NCBI RefSeq assembly: GCF_001269905.1
Contig: NZ_LHVK01000003.1
Coordinates: forward strand, 600,981 to 664,980
DNA: 64,000 nucleotides
Source of the DNA: Pseudomonas corrugata
GTDB taxonomy: Bacteria > Pseudomonadota > Gammaproteobacteria > Pseudomonadales > Pseudomonadaceae
Direction: 5' to 3'
Program-made: the position numbers and the translations under genes
Notes under the pieces: generated by a model
The model's input: the letters and a program-made list of their open reading frames with translations, nothing else
Database searches by the model: none
What the model was told of the DNA's origin: nothing
Shown: positions 44,794-52,226 of the stretch, one piece after another
Position numbering within the stretch: position 1 is the stretch's first letter
Layout: every line of letters begins with the position of its first letter

Positions 44794-44873
44794 TAAGGGA
44801 TGTCCTCTTGCCTGCATCAAAGGTGCGAACCGGGAGGGCGCAGCGACGGTCATCGCCGCTGCGCCGGATCGGC

Positions 44874-45824
44874 TTACAGGGCGCCGACTTCCTTGTAATA
44901 GCGCTCGGCACCGGGATGGAGGGGGATAGGCAAGTTTTTCGCGGCTTTATCCAGTGTGATGTCTTTGGCCGCGGAGTGGGCGCTGCCCAGGCGGGGGAGA
45001 TTCTCGAACAGCAACTTGGTCATCTGGTAGGCCACCTCGTCCGGGACGTCTTCACGGGTGACCAGGATGTTGGTGATGGCTACGGTGGGCACGGCTTCGG
45101 CCTGGCCGTCATAGGTATTGGCCGGGATCGTTGCACTTTGGTAGGCCGGGTTGCCGATTTTTGTCACCACGTCAGTCGGAATCGACACATAGTTCAGCGC
45201 CATGGTCGAGGCCAGGTCACGGATGGCCGCCATCCCCAACCCCGAAGACTGGAGCGTGGCATCCAGTTGACGGTTCTTGATCAGGTCCACCGATTCGGCG
45301 AAGGGCAGATATTGGACCTTCATATCGGTGTAGCTAAGCCCCGCTGCCTTGAGAATGGCTCGCGCGTTCAGCTCGGTGCCGGATTTTGCCGCCCCCACGG
45401 AGATGGACTTGCCCTTGAGGTCGGCCAACGTCTTGATGCCCGACTCCTGGCTGGCAACGATCTGAATGTAATTGGGGTAGGCGCCGGCGATGGCGCGTAG
45501 TTTGGTCAGCGGTGCCTTGAAGCCGGCATCTTCCACGCCATTCTTGGCGTCAGCCACCGAATCGCCCAGCGCGAGGGCCAATTCTCCGCGCCCGGCCTGC
45601 AGCAGGTTCAGATTTTCCACCGAAGCCTTGGTGGCTTGCACCGAGGTCTTGGCGTCCTTGATGCCGGTGCTGTAGATCTGCGACAGCCCGACTCCGATCG
45701 GGTAATAGACCCCACTGGTGCCCCCCGTCAGGATGTTGATGTAAACCGGAGCGGCCTGGACCGCGGTCGTGACCGCCAAGGCTGCCGCGGCGGCCAGGAG
45801 GGTGAAGCGCTTGTTGACTCGCAT
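44874..45824 (-). CDS. TAXI-family TRAP transporter solute-binding protein
   Basis: Periplasmic binding protein of 316 residues with signal peptide MRVNKRFTLLAAAAALAVTTAVQA. TAXI-family segments are ILTGGTSGVYYPIGVGLSQIY, NLNLLQAGRGELALALGDSVADA and LADLKGKSISVGAAKSGTELNARAILKAAG. It presents solute to the fused permease 80 bp downstream. It begins 104 bp after the LacI-family regulator gene on the same strand; that gap shows no obvious terminator, so co-transcription is possible. Confidence 0.94.
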   Translation of the reverse strand: MRVNKRFTLLAAAAALAVTTAVQAAPVYINILTGGTSGVYYPIGVGLSQIYSTGIKDAKTSVQATKASVENLNLLQAGRGELALALGDSVADAKNGVEDAGFKAPLTKLRAIAGAYPNYIQIVASQESGIKTLADLKGKSISVGAAKSGTELNARAILKAAGLSYTDMKVQYLPFAESVDLIKNRQLDATLQSSGLGMAAIRDLASTMALNYVSIPTDVVTKIGNPAYQSATIPANTYDGQAEAVPTVAITNILVTREDVPDEVAYQMTKLLFENLPRLGSAHSAAKDITLDKAAKNLPIPLHPGAERYYKEVGAL

Positions 45825-45927
45825 GGAAAACTCTCCGTCTTGTTATGGCTTTATGCAGAGTCCTCCCACTTTAGTCCAAACGGGCCGCGAAGTGGCGAAT
45901 CAATAGCGCATCAAAGGAGGACGGCAG

Positions 45928-46953
45928 TCATTTCTGAGCATTCCTGGAGGGCGCCAACCCTGGCACGGCGCTGCTGTCACGCACCGTCAGCTCGAACGGC
46001 AGCACCACATGCCGTTCGGCAACGGGCTTATTTTCGATCAACGCGATCAGCATCTCTACAGCCCTGCGGCCAAAGGTTTCGGCAGGCTGCGCAATGGTGG
46101 TCAGGGGCGGATCGCAATATGCCGCGAACGGGATGTCATCGAAGCCCACCAGCGAAATATCCTCAGGTACCCGCAACCCCGACTCCTTGATGCGCTTGAG
46201 GGCGCCGATGGCCATCTCGTCGTTTTCACAGAACAGCGCACTGGGACGCTCGGCCAGCGCCAGCATCGCACCGGCTCCATCGTACCCGGCGTTCAAGGTG
46301 AAGTCGCCGTGACAGATCAAGCCAGGGTCGACGGCCAGGCCGGCCTGGCGCAAGGCGTCCTCGTAACCGGCCACGCGGTCCAGCGTCAGGGGACTGCTGC
46401 GGGGGCCCTTGATGATGCCGATGCGACGGTGACCGAGACCGATCAGGTACTCGGTCATGGCTTGGGCGGCGGCGCGGTTGTCGAGGCTGATGGTGGGAAA
46501 GCCGGCATCCTTGATCACTTCGCAGGCGTTGACCAGCGGCAGGGCTTCGGCACCTGGAGGGAGCGACGCGAAAGGATCGCTTGCCCGCAACTGGATCACG
46601 CCATCGGCCTGGCGCGCATAGACCAGCGCCGCGAATTCCCGCTCGACTTCTGCCCGGCCCTGGGTGTCGCACAACAGCAACCGATAACCCGCCGCCTGGG
46701 CGGACTGCTGGGCACCGCTGATGACTCTGGCAAAGAACGTATTGGCGATGGCCGGCACGAGGATCACCAGGTTGCCGGTGCGACGGGAGCGGAACTGCAC
46801 GGCCATCAGGTTTGGCCGGTAACCGGCCTGTTCCACCGCCGCGTTGACCTTGTCCCGTGTCTCGGGCAGGACCCGTTCGGGAGATTTCAGCGTTCTGGAC
46901 ACTGTAGCCACCGACACGCCGGCCAGACGGGCCACTTCACGGATATTGGACAA
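45928..46953 (-). CDS. LacI-family transcriptional regulator
   Basis: 341-residue repressor. The N-terminal helix-turn-helix is NIREVARLAGVSVATVSRTLKSPERVLPETRDKV, followed by the hinge helix region GYRPNLMAVQFRSRRTG. The periplasmic-binding-fold ligand domain includes LVPAIANTFFARVISGAQQSA, NDEMAIGALKRIKESGLRVPEDISLVGFDDIPFAAYCDPPLTTI. TTG at 46953 has GAGG 5 nt upstream; GTG two codons earlier is an alternative. It is divergent from the Gfo/Idh operon, whose promoter carries an 18-bp palindrome likely to be its operator. The ligand is probably a sugar or glycoside intermediate of that operon. Confidence 0.92.
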   Translation of the reverse strand: MSNIREVARLAGVSVATVSRTLKSPERVLPETRDKVNAAVEQAGYRPNLMAVQFRSRRTGNLVILVPAIANTFFARVISGAQQSAQAAGYRLLLCDTQGRAEVEREFAALVYARQADGVIQLRASDPFASLPPGAEALPLVNACEVIKDAGFPTISLDNRAAAQAMTEYLIGLGHRRIGIIKGPRSSPLTLDRVAGYEDALRQAGLAVDPGLICHGDFTLNAGYDGAGAMLALAERPSALFCENDEMAIGALKRIKESGLRVPEDISLVGFDDIPFAAYCDPPLTTIAQPAETFGRRAVEMLIALIENKPVAERHVVLPFELTVRDSSAVPGLAPSRNAQK

Positions 46954-47049
46954 AATCACCTCGATCGAGCGCCGGAAAATAGCGGCACGAGAGGGAGCTT
47001 ACCGCAGGTTGGACGCCTCACAAACGTCCTTGCGTGAAGACCGTGGGGT

Positions 47050-47078
47050 TTGACATGCCGCAAAACTGCGCCTAGATT
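47050..47078 (+). promoter_or_regulatory. Sigma-70 promoter of the Gfo/Idh operon
   Basis: TTGACA (47050-47055), a 17-bp spacer and TAGATT (47073-47078). Transcription would start near 47085, inside the adjoining palindrome, 48 bp before the start codon at 47133. Confidence 0.75.
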
Positions 47079-47085
47079 CCGCTGT

Positions 47086-47103
47086 GATGTAACCGGTTAC
47101 ATC
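47086..47103. promoter_or_regulatory. LacI-family operator, perfect 18-bp palindrome
   Basis: GATGTAACCGGTTACATC is a perfect palindrome with the central CG typical of LacI/GalR operators. It covers the predicted transcription start of the Gfo/Idh operon and lies 133 bp from the start of the divergent LacI-family gene. Repression by blocking initiation is the natural reading. Confidence 0.8.
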
Positions 47104-47132
47104 GTTGTCGGCCCTGACCTGAGAGAATCGCG

Positions 47133-48308
47133 ATGAGTCCTGTAGCACCAAAAATAAGACTGGGTTTCGTGGGCGGAGGAGACGGCGCTTTCATCGGGCA
47201 GGCCCATCGTCAGGCCGCGGGCCTGGACGGTGGCTTCGAGCTGGTGTGCGGGGCATTCAGTCGCGATGCCCGCAACAATCAACAAACCGGCACAGCCCTG
47301 GGGCTGGCCGCTTCCCGCTGCTATAACGACTGGCAGCAACTGTTGGACGCCGAAGCAGCATTGCCCGCGGACCAGCGCATGGAGCTGCTGGTTATCGTGA
47401 CCCCCAATCACCTGCACGCACCGATTGCTGGCCAAGCATTGAAGGCGGGTTTCCATGTGTTCAGCGAAAAGCCCGCGGCGTTGAACCTGTGTGAGCTGCT
47501 CGGGCTCAAGGATGTGTTTAAAGGCAGCGACCGTCTGTACGGCCTGGCCCACACGTACCTGGGGTATCCCATGGTCTGGCAGGCCCGGGAGATGGTGCGC
47601 AGCGGCGTGATCGGCACAGTGCGCAAAGTGCTGGTGGAGTACCCCCAGGGCTGGCTCAGCCAGGACGTCGCCGGGCAGGGCAACAAGCAGGCCGGCTGGC
47701 GTGACGATCCCCAGCAGTCTGGCCTGGGCGGCTGCATCGGCGACATCGGCACCCACGCCTTTTCCCTCGCAGAGTTCGTGACCGGCCAGCACGTCGAACA
47801 GCTCTGTGCGGCATTGGGTACCCACATTCCGGGCCGGCAGTTGGACGACGACGCCGCGATGCTGTTGCGCATGAGTGATGGCGCCAGCGGCGTGTTGATC
47901 GCCAGCCAGGTCTGCGCCGGTGAAGAGAACCCGCTGAAGATCCGCGTCTATGGCGATAAAGGCGCCCTGGAATGGCGCCAGGAGGAACCGTCGAGCCTGA
48001 TCCATCGGGCCCTCGACCAACCCCTGAGCATCCTGCGTTGCGGCGTCGGCCAGCCATGGTTGTGCGAGGCCGCCACACGCCGCATGCGCCTGCCGGCCGG
48101 GCACCCCGAGGGTTACCTGGAAGCCATGGCCAACCTCTATGGCGATTTCGCCCATGCCATTCGTGAAAGGCTCAAGGGTCCCGATGTGCCTGGCGTACCC
48201 GGTATCGAAACCGGCTTGCGCGGCATGGCGTTCATCGAGGCCGCCCTCATCAATCATCGTGGCGAGGCGAAGTGGACCGCGCTGCAGACTGAAGAGTCGC
48301 TGTTGTGA
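47133..48308 (+). CDS. Gfo/Idh/MocA-family oxidoreductase
   Basis: NAD(P)-dependent sugar or cyclitol dehydrogenase of 391 residues. The Rossmann motif is FVGGGDGAFIGQAHRQAA near residue 10, with the EKP motif VFSEKPAALNLCEL near 110, where the Lys is catalytic. The C-terminal substrate domain has GCIGDIGTHAFSLAEFVTGQHVEQL, with the catalytic-pocket Asp and His. Relatives oxidise inositols, or C3 of sugars and glycosides. It overlaps the next gene (a TIM-barrel isomerase) as GTGA. The promoter and operator are directly upstream. Substrate unknown. Confidence 0.9.
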   Translation: MSPVAPKIRLGFVGGGDGAFIGQAHRQAAGLDGGFELVCGAFSRDARNNQQTGTALGLAASRCYNDWQQLLDAEAALPADQRMELLVIVTPNHLHAPIAGQALKAGFHVFSEKPAALNLCELLGLKDVFKGSDRLYGLAHTYLGYPMVWQAREMVRSGVIGTVRKVLVEYPQGWLSQDVAGQGNKQAGWRDDPQQSGLGGCIGDIGTHAFSLAEFVTGQHVEQLCAALGTHIPGRQLDDDAAMLLRMSDGASGVLIASQVCAGEENPLKIRVYGDKGALEWRQEEPSSLIHRALDQPLSILRCGVGQPWLCEAATRRMRLPAGHPEGYLEAMANLYGDFAHAIRERLKGPDVPGVPGIETGLRGMAFIEAALINHRGEAKWTALQTEESLL

Positions 48309-49384
48309 ATACCGCCGATCAGACACCGAGCGGCTTGCGAGGGCCGGCTATTTTTCTGGCCCAGTTCATGTCCGACGAGCCGCCGTTCGACACCTTGGCG
48401 AGCATTGCGCGGTGGGCCGCTTCACAAGGGTACAAAGCCATTCAGTTGCCGACCTTGGGCACACGTTACATCGACCTGGCCCGGGCCGCCGACAGCCAGG
48501 CCTACTGCGATGAGATCAAGGCCACCTGCGCAGAGGCCGGCGTCGAGATCAGCGAACTGTCGACGCACCTGCAAGGCCAACTGGTCGCGGTACACCCGGC
48601 GTTCGACGCGCTGTTCGACGACTTCGCTCCGGCCCATCTGCGCGGCCAGTCCCAGGCCCGGACCGAGTGGGCCATCGAGCAACTCAAGCTGGCGGCCCGG
48701 GCCAGTCAACGCTTGGGGCTCAGTGCCCATGCGACGTTTTCCGGCGCGCTGTTGTGGCCCTACATGTACCCGTGGCCACAACGCCCGAGCGGGCTTGTCG
48801 AACAAGGGTTTGCCGAGCTGGCCCGGCGCTGGCTGCCGATTCTCGATTGCTTCGAGGCGGCCGGGGTGGACCTGTGCTACGAAATCCATCCCGGCGAGGA
48901 CCTTCACGATGGGGCCTCGTTCGAGCGTTTCCTGGAAGCGGTCGATCACCATCCGCGGGCAGCCATCCTCTACGACCCCAGTCACTTGCTGCTGCAGCAG
49001 ATGGATTACCTGGGTTTCATCGATCGCTACCACGCGCGCATCCGTATGTTCCACGTCAAGGATGCCGAGTTCCGCCCCGATGCCCGGTCCGGTGTGTACG
49101 GCGGCTACCAGGGCTGGATGGAGCGTCCTGGCCGGTTCCGTTCCCTGGGCGATGGGCAGATCGATTTCAAATCGATCTTCAGCAAGTTGACCCAGTACGA
49201 TTTCAGCGGCTGGGCAGTGCTGGAGTGGGAGTGCTGCCTGAAGGACTCGCAACAGGGTGCCGCCGAAGGGGCTGCGTTCATTCAGCGGCACATGATCAAC
49301 AAGAGCCGCAAGGCGTTCGATGATTTTGCCGGGGTGACGGCGGATGAAGCGTCCAATCGGCAGCTGCTGGGGCTGCCGAGGTAA
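48305..49384 (+). CDS. TIM-barrel sugar phosphate isomerase/epimerase family protein
   Basis: Xylose-isomerase-like barrel of 359 residues. Metal-site segments are CYEIHPGEDLHDGASFERFLEA (Glu and His), ILYDPSHLLLQQMDYL (Asp and His), RIRMFHVKDAEF (His) and WAVLEWECCLKDSQQGAAEGAAF (Glu). It starts at GTG 48305, inside the stop of the preceding gene (GTGA), so the two are coupled. Together with a Gfo/Idh/MocA partner such enzymes isomerise, epimerise or cleave 3-keto sugars; that is inference here. The C-terminal RKAFDDFAGVTADEASNRQLLGL tail is common in this subgroup. Confidence 0.88.
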   Translation: MNTADQTPSGLRGPAIFLAQFMSDEPPFDTLASIARWAASQGYKAIQLPTLGTRYIDLARAADSQAYCDEIKATCAEAGVEISELSTHLQGQLVAVHPAFDALFDDFAPAHLRGQSQARTEWAIEQLKLAARASQRLGLSAHATFSGALLWPYMYPWPQRPSGLVEQGFAELARRWLPILDCFEAAGVDLCYEIHPGEDLHDGASFERFLEAVDHHPRAAILYDPSHLLLQQMDYLGFIDRYHARIRMFHVKDAEFRPDARSGVYGGYQGWMERPGRFRSLGDGQIDFKSIFSKLTQYDFSGWAVLEWECCLKDSQQGAAEGAAFIQRHMINKSRKAFDDFAGVTADEASNRQLLGLPR

Positions 49385-49417
49385 CCGATACCAAAAAACT
49401 GTGGCAAGGGAGTTCAT

Positions 49418-49505
49418 TGTGGGAGCAAGGCTTGCCCGCGATAAAGCCGACGAGGTCCTTAGGAAGAATGAGGCGCCTGCGTCGCGGGCAAGCCTTGCTC
49501 CCACA
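49418..49505. repeat. REP-like inverted pair, variant
   Basis: TGTGGGAGCAAGGCTTGCCCGCGATAAAG and its inverted partner GTCGCGGGCAAGCCTTGCTCCCACA. The core GAGCAAGGCTTGC differs from the usual GAGCGAGCCTGCTC, so this is another REP subtype. It lies between the isomerase and transporter genes. Confidence 0.85.
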
Positions 49506-49579
49506 GTAAATCCCCTCGCCACACACAAGCTTTTACCAACTGGCTGGCTTACAAGAACAACAAATAGACGGTGACTGTC

Positions 49580-50809
49580 ATGACCACGATGAACGCACGC
49601 TTGAGCGTGATGATGTTCCTGCAGTTCTTTATCTGGGGCGGCTGGTTCGTCACCCTAGGGACCTTTCTTTCCAGCACCCTGGGCGCCAGCGGTGGGCAGA
49701 TCGGCATGGCGTTTTCCACTCAGTCCTGGGGCGCGATCATCGCGCCGTTCGTGATTGGCCTGATAGCCGACCGCTACTTCAATGCCGAACGTATCCTGGC
49801 GGTGCTGCACCTGTTGGGCGCGGTGCTGCTGTATCAGCTGTATGCGGCGCAGGACTTCAGTGATTTTTACCCGTTCGTGCTGGCGTACATGGTGGTTTAT
49901 ATGCCGACGCTGGCCCTGGTCAATTCCGTAGCGTTCCGTCAGATGCGCGATCCGGCGCTGGAGTTTTCCCGTGTGCGGGTGTGGGGCACCATTGGCTGGA
50001 TTGTCGCGGGTGTGGTCATCAGTTTCGTGTTCGCCTGGGATTCTCGGGAAGCCATTGCAGCGGGCGGCTTGCGCAACACCTTCCTGATGGCGGCGATTGC
50101 CTCGCTTGCCCTGGGCATCTATAGCTTCACGCTGCCGGCCACGGCCCCGCTCAAGGCTCAAGCCGGCGGCGGAATGAAGCAACTGCTGGGCCTGGACGCC
50201 CTGGGGCTGCTCAAGGACCGCAGTTACCTGGTGTTCTTCATCGCCTCGATCCTGATCTGCATTCCGCTGGCGTTCTATTACCAGAACGCCAACCCGTTCC
50301 TGGCCGAGACCGGCATGACCAATCCCACGGCAAAGATGGCCATCGGGCAGGTGTCCGAGGTGCTGTTCATGCTGCTGTTGCCGCTGTTCATTCTGCGCTT
50401 CGGTATCAAATTGGCGTTGTTGGTGGGAATGCTGGCGTGGGCGTTGCGCTACCTGCTGTTCGCCTACGGCAACAACGGTGACCTGGCGTTCATGCTCTTC
50501 ACCGGCATTGCCTTGCATGGCATCTGTTATGACTTCTTTTTTGTCTCGGGGCAGATCTACACCGACGCCAAGGCGCCGGAGCATCTGCGCAGCTCAGCCC
50601 AAGGGCTGATCACCCTGGCGACCTATGGCCTGGGCATGTTGATCGGCTTCCGGGTAGCGGGACAGGTCACTGATCATTTTGCCGAAGCGGGCGGTCATGA
50701 CTGGACCAGCATCTGGTTGTTCCCGGCCGGTTTTGCGCTGCTGGTGTTCGTCTGCTTCCTGGTCGCCTTCAGTGGCCGGCAGGCGGTCGCCGTACCGTCA
50801 AAGGCCTGA
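49580..50809 (+). CDS. MFS transporter, nucleoside:H+ symporter (NHS) family
   Basis: Inner-membrane protein of 409 residues with twelve hydrophobic segments, resembling NupG/XapB/YegT. Typical are MMFLQFFIWGGWFVTLGTFL, GMAFSTQSWGAIIAPFVIGLIADRYFNAERIL, RVWGTIGWIVAGVVISFVFAW and LHGICYDFFFVSGQIYTDAKAPEHLRSSAQGLITLATYGLGMLIG. The ATG at 49580 (MTTMNARLSVMMFL) is chosen; a GTG 9 bases earlier is possible. It follows the isomerase by 195 bp with a REP pair between, and probably imports the substrate of the two enzymes, a glycoside or nucleoside. Confidence 0.9.
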   Translation: MTTMNARLSVMMFLQFFIWGGWFVTLGTFLSSTLGASGGQIGMAFSTQSWGAIIAPFVIGLIADRYFNAERILAVLHLLGAVLLYQLYAAQDFSDFYPFVLAYMVVYMPTLALVNSVAFRQMRDPALEFSRVRVWGTIGWIVAGVVISFVFAWDSREAIAAGGLRNTFLMAAIASLALGIYSFTLPATAPLKAQAGGGMKQLLGLDALGLLKDRSYLVFFIASILICIPLAFYYQNANPFLAETGMTNPTAKMAIGQVSEVLFMLLLPLFILRFGIKLALLVGMLAWALRYLLFAYGNNGDLAFMLFTGIALHGICYDFFFVSGQIYTDAKAPEHLRSSAQGLITLATYGLGMLIGFRVAGQVTDHFAEAGGHDWTSIWLFPAGFALLVFVCFLVAFSGRQAVAVPSKA

Positions 50810-50834
50810 AGCGCAGTACGGCACCGAACGCCGG

Positions 50835-51491
50835 TCATTTATGACTGACGTCCAGTTTGGAGTAGGTCACTTTCCCGCCTTCGGTGGCATAGCCGACGTT
50901 GTCCAGGGTGTAGACGCCCGCTTTGAAGTAGAAGTTGTAGCCATACCAGGACGGATCCAGCTTCACCTGTTTGCCAAGGTTGTTGATCAGTACGGTGACC
51001 TTGCCCTGTTTGTCCATCTGCAGGGTGTAGGTAAAGACTTTGTTCAAGGCAACGTTCGGCACGGTGAACATCACCGGGCTTTTTGCATCCTTGGGCTTGA
51101 CCCGGTATTCGACATCCAGGTTGCCGACACCCTTGGTGAAACGGTAGACGAGCTTGAGCAATGGGGCGGGTGCGTCCTTGGCGTGGATCTGCGCGACGAC
51201 CACGCGACCGGCCGAGGGCACCTGATTCACAGCCAGGGTGCCTTTGAGGGTATTGACCCCGCTGTTAAATCGCCAGTTGCGCAGCTTGCCGTCTTTCGAG
51301 GTTTCCCGCAGCTCGGAGCGCGGGTACTTGCTCTTACCTGTGTGGGAACCGGTTACCGGAGCCCAGAACACGATCTTGTCGCCAGTGTGGGTGAAATACT
51401 GGTTGCGCAGGGTCGGCACCGCCTTGGTCGCAACGGTCAGGGCCGGGGTTTGTATCGGAAGGGTGATGTTCCAGACAGTCAGGTCAATCAT
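50835..51491 (-). CDS. Polysaccharide lyase family 7 alginate lyase, no signal peptide
   Basis: Beta-jelly-roll lyase of 218 residues that cleaves alginate by beta-elimination. All three PL7 regions are present: RSELRE at residues 58-63, QIH at 101-103 and YFKAGVY at 188-194, giving the catalytic Arg, Gln, His and Tyr. It begins MIDLTVWNITLPIQTPAL directly with the lyase fold, and no signal peptide is seen. GGAG lies 9 nt upstream of the ATG at 51491. It converges with the transporter gene. Either it is cytosolic, acting on oligosaccharides, or it leaves by a non-Sec route. Confidence 0.9.
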   Translation of the reverse strand: MIDLTVWNITLPIQTPALTVATKAVPTLRNQYFTHTGDKIVFWAPVTGSHTGKSKYPRSELRETSKDGKLRNWRFNSGVNTLKGTLAVNQVPSAGRVVVAQIHAKDAPAPLLKLVYRFTKGVGNLDVEYRVKPKDAKSPVMFTVPNVALNKVFTYTLQMDKQGKVTVLINNLGKQVKLDPSWYGYNFYFKAGVYTLDNVGYATEGGKVTYSKLDVSHK

Positions 51492-51753
51492 GGTCAAGCG
51501 CTCCAACGGTGTAGCCGGTGCAGATCGGTGTCAGCCGGCAAGGGCAGAATTGCCTTCCGTGGCGCAATCATCTGGTTATCGACATGGCGCTGATTCGCTG
51601 GAGGATGTTGGCGGGGCAACTGACGAATGGCTCTAACTTGAGCGTTGTGGACGGTTTTTCGACTTGCGCGCAGACAATGTCAATTTGATGTTAATCGGGT
51701 AAAGTACGCGCCGCCCGAGAGATGGATCCCGGGCGTTTCCCATGGAGTAGTCA

Positions 51754-52089
51754 ATGAAAAGTTTCAGCAAAGTTGTCGCCACCGCCCTGTTCGGCCTGGT
51801 CCTGGCGGGTTGCACCGGTACCCCGATGAAGACCCAGCAGTACGACAGCAGCCAATACACCGTTGTCGGCCACAGTGAAGCGAAGGCCACTGGCCTGTTG
51901 CTGTTCGGCGTGATCCCGATCCGCCAGAACAACCGCTTCGTACGCGCCCAGAACGCCGCGATCCTGGCCAAGGGCGGCGACGCCATGATCAATACCCAAG
52001 TGCAGGAAGACTGGTTCTGGGCCTGGGTCCTGACCGGTTACACCACGTCGGTGTCCGGGGATGTGGTCAAGCTGAAGAACGTTCAGTAA
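51754..52089 (+). CDS. Small lipoprotein, hypothetical
   Basis: A 111-residue precursor, MKSFSKVVATALFGLVLAGCTGT, with lipobox LAGC and Thr at +2 (outer-membrane sorting expected). The mature part has a glycine-rich ATGLLLFGVIPIRQNNRFVRAQNAAILAKGGDAMINTQVQEDWFWAWVLTGY, resembling small TRL-type or related lipoproteins in which a conserved GGDA is followed by beta strands. Function unknown. The start codon has only a weak GGAG upstream. Confidence 0.78.
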   Translation: MKSFSKVVATALFGLVLAGCTGTPMKTQQYDSSQYTVVGHSEAKATGLLLFGVIPIRQNNRFVRAQNAAILAKGGDAMINTQVQEDWFWAWVLTGYTTSVSGDVVKLKNVQ

Positions 52090-52099
52090 AGGTCAGTTC

Positions 52100-52212
52100 G
52101 ATCGTGCCCACGCTCTGCGTGGGTACGTCGCCCGGGACGCTCCGCGTTCCGCTTCTAAAGCGTGACGCGGAGCGTCACTGGATGCATTCCCACGCAGAGC
52201 GTGGGAATGATC
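52100..52212. repeat. Inverted repeat element, CCCACGCTCTGCGTGGG family
   Basis: GATCGTGCCCACGCTCTGCGTGGGTA and its inverted counterpart TGCATTCCCACGCAGAGCGTGGGAATGATC flank GACGCTCCGCGTTCC and GACGCGGAGCGTC. Each arm is itself a hairpin. This is a third repeat family in the window, found between the lipoprotein and lldP ends, where it could act as a transcription stop. Confidence 0.85.
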
Positions 52213-52226
52213 GGTAGACGTTCCGG

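Noticed and set aside
51343..51358. Second LacI-type operator, GGAACCGGTTACCGG
   Set aside because: Lies inside the alginate lyase coding region, is not the same palindrome, and the codons are needed for VTGSHTG; likely chance.
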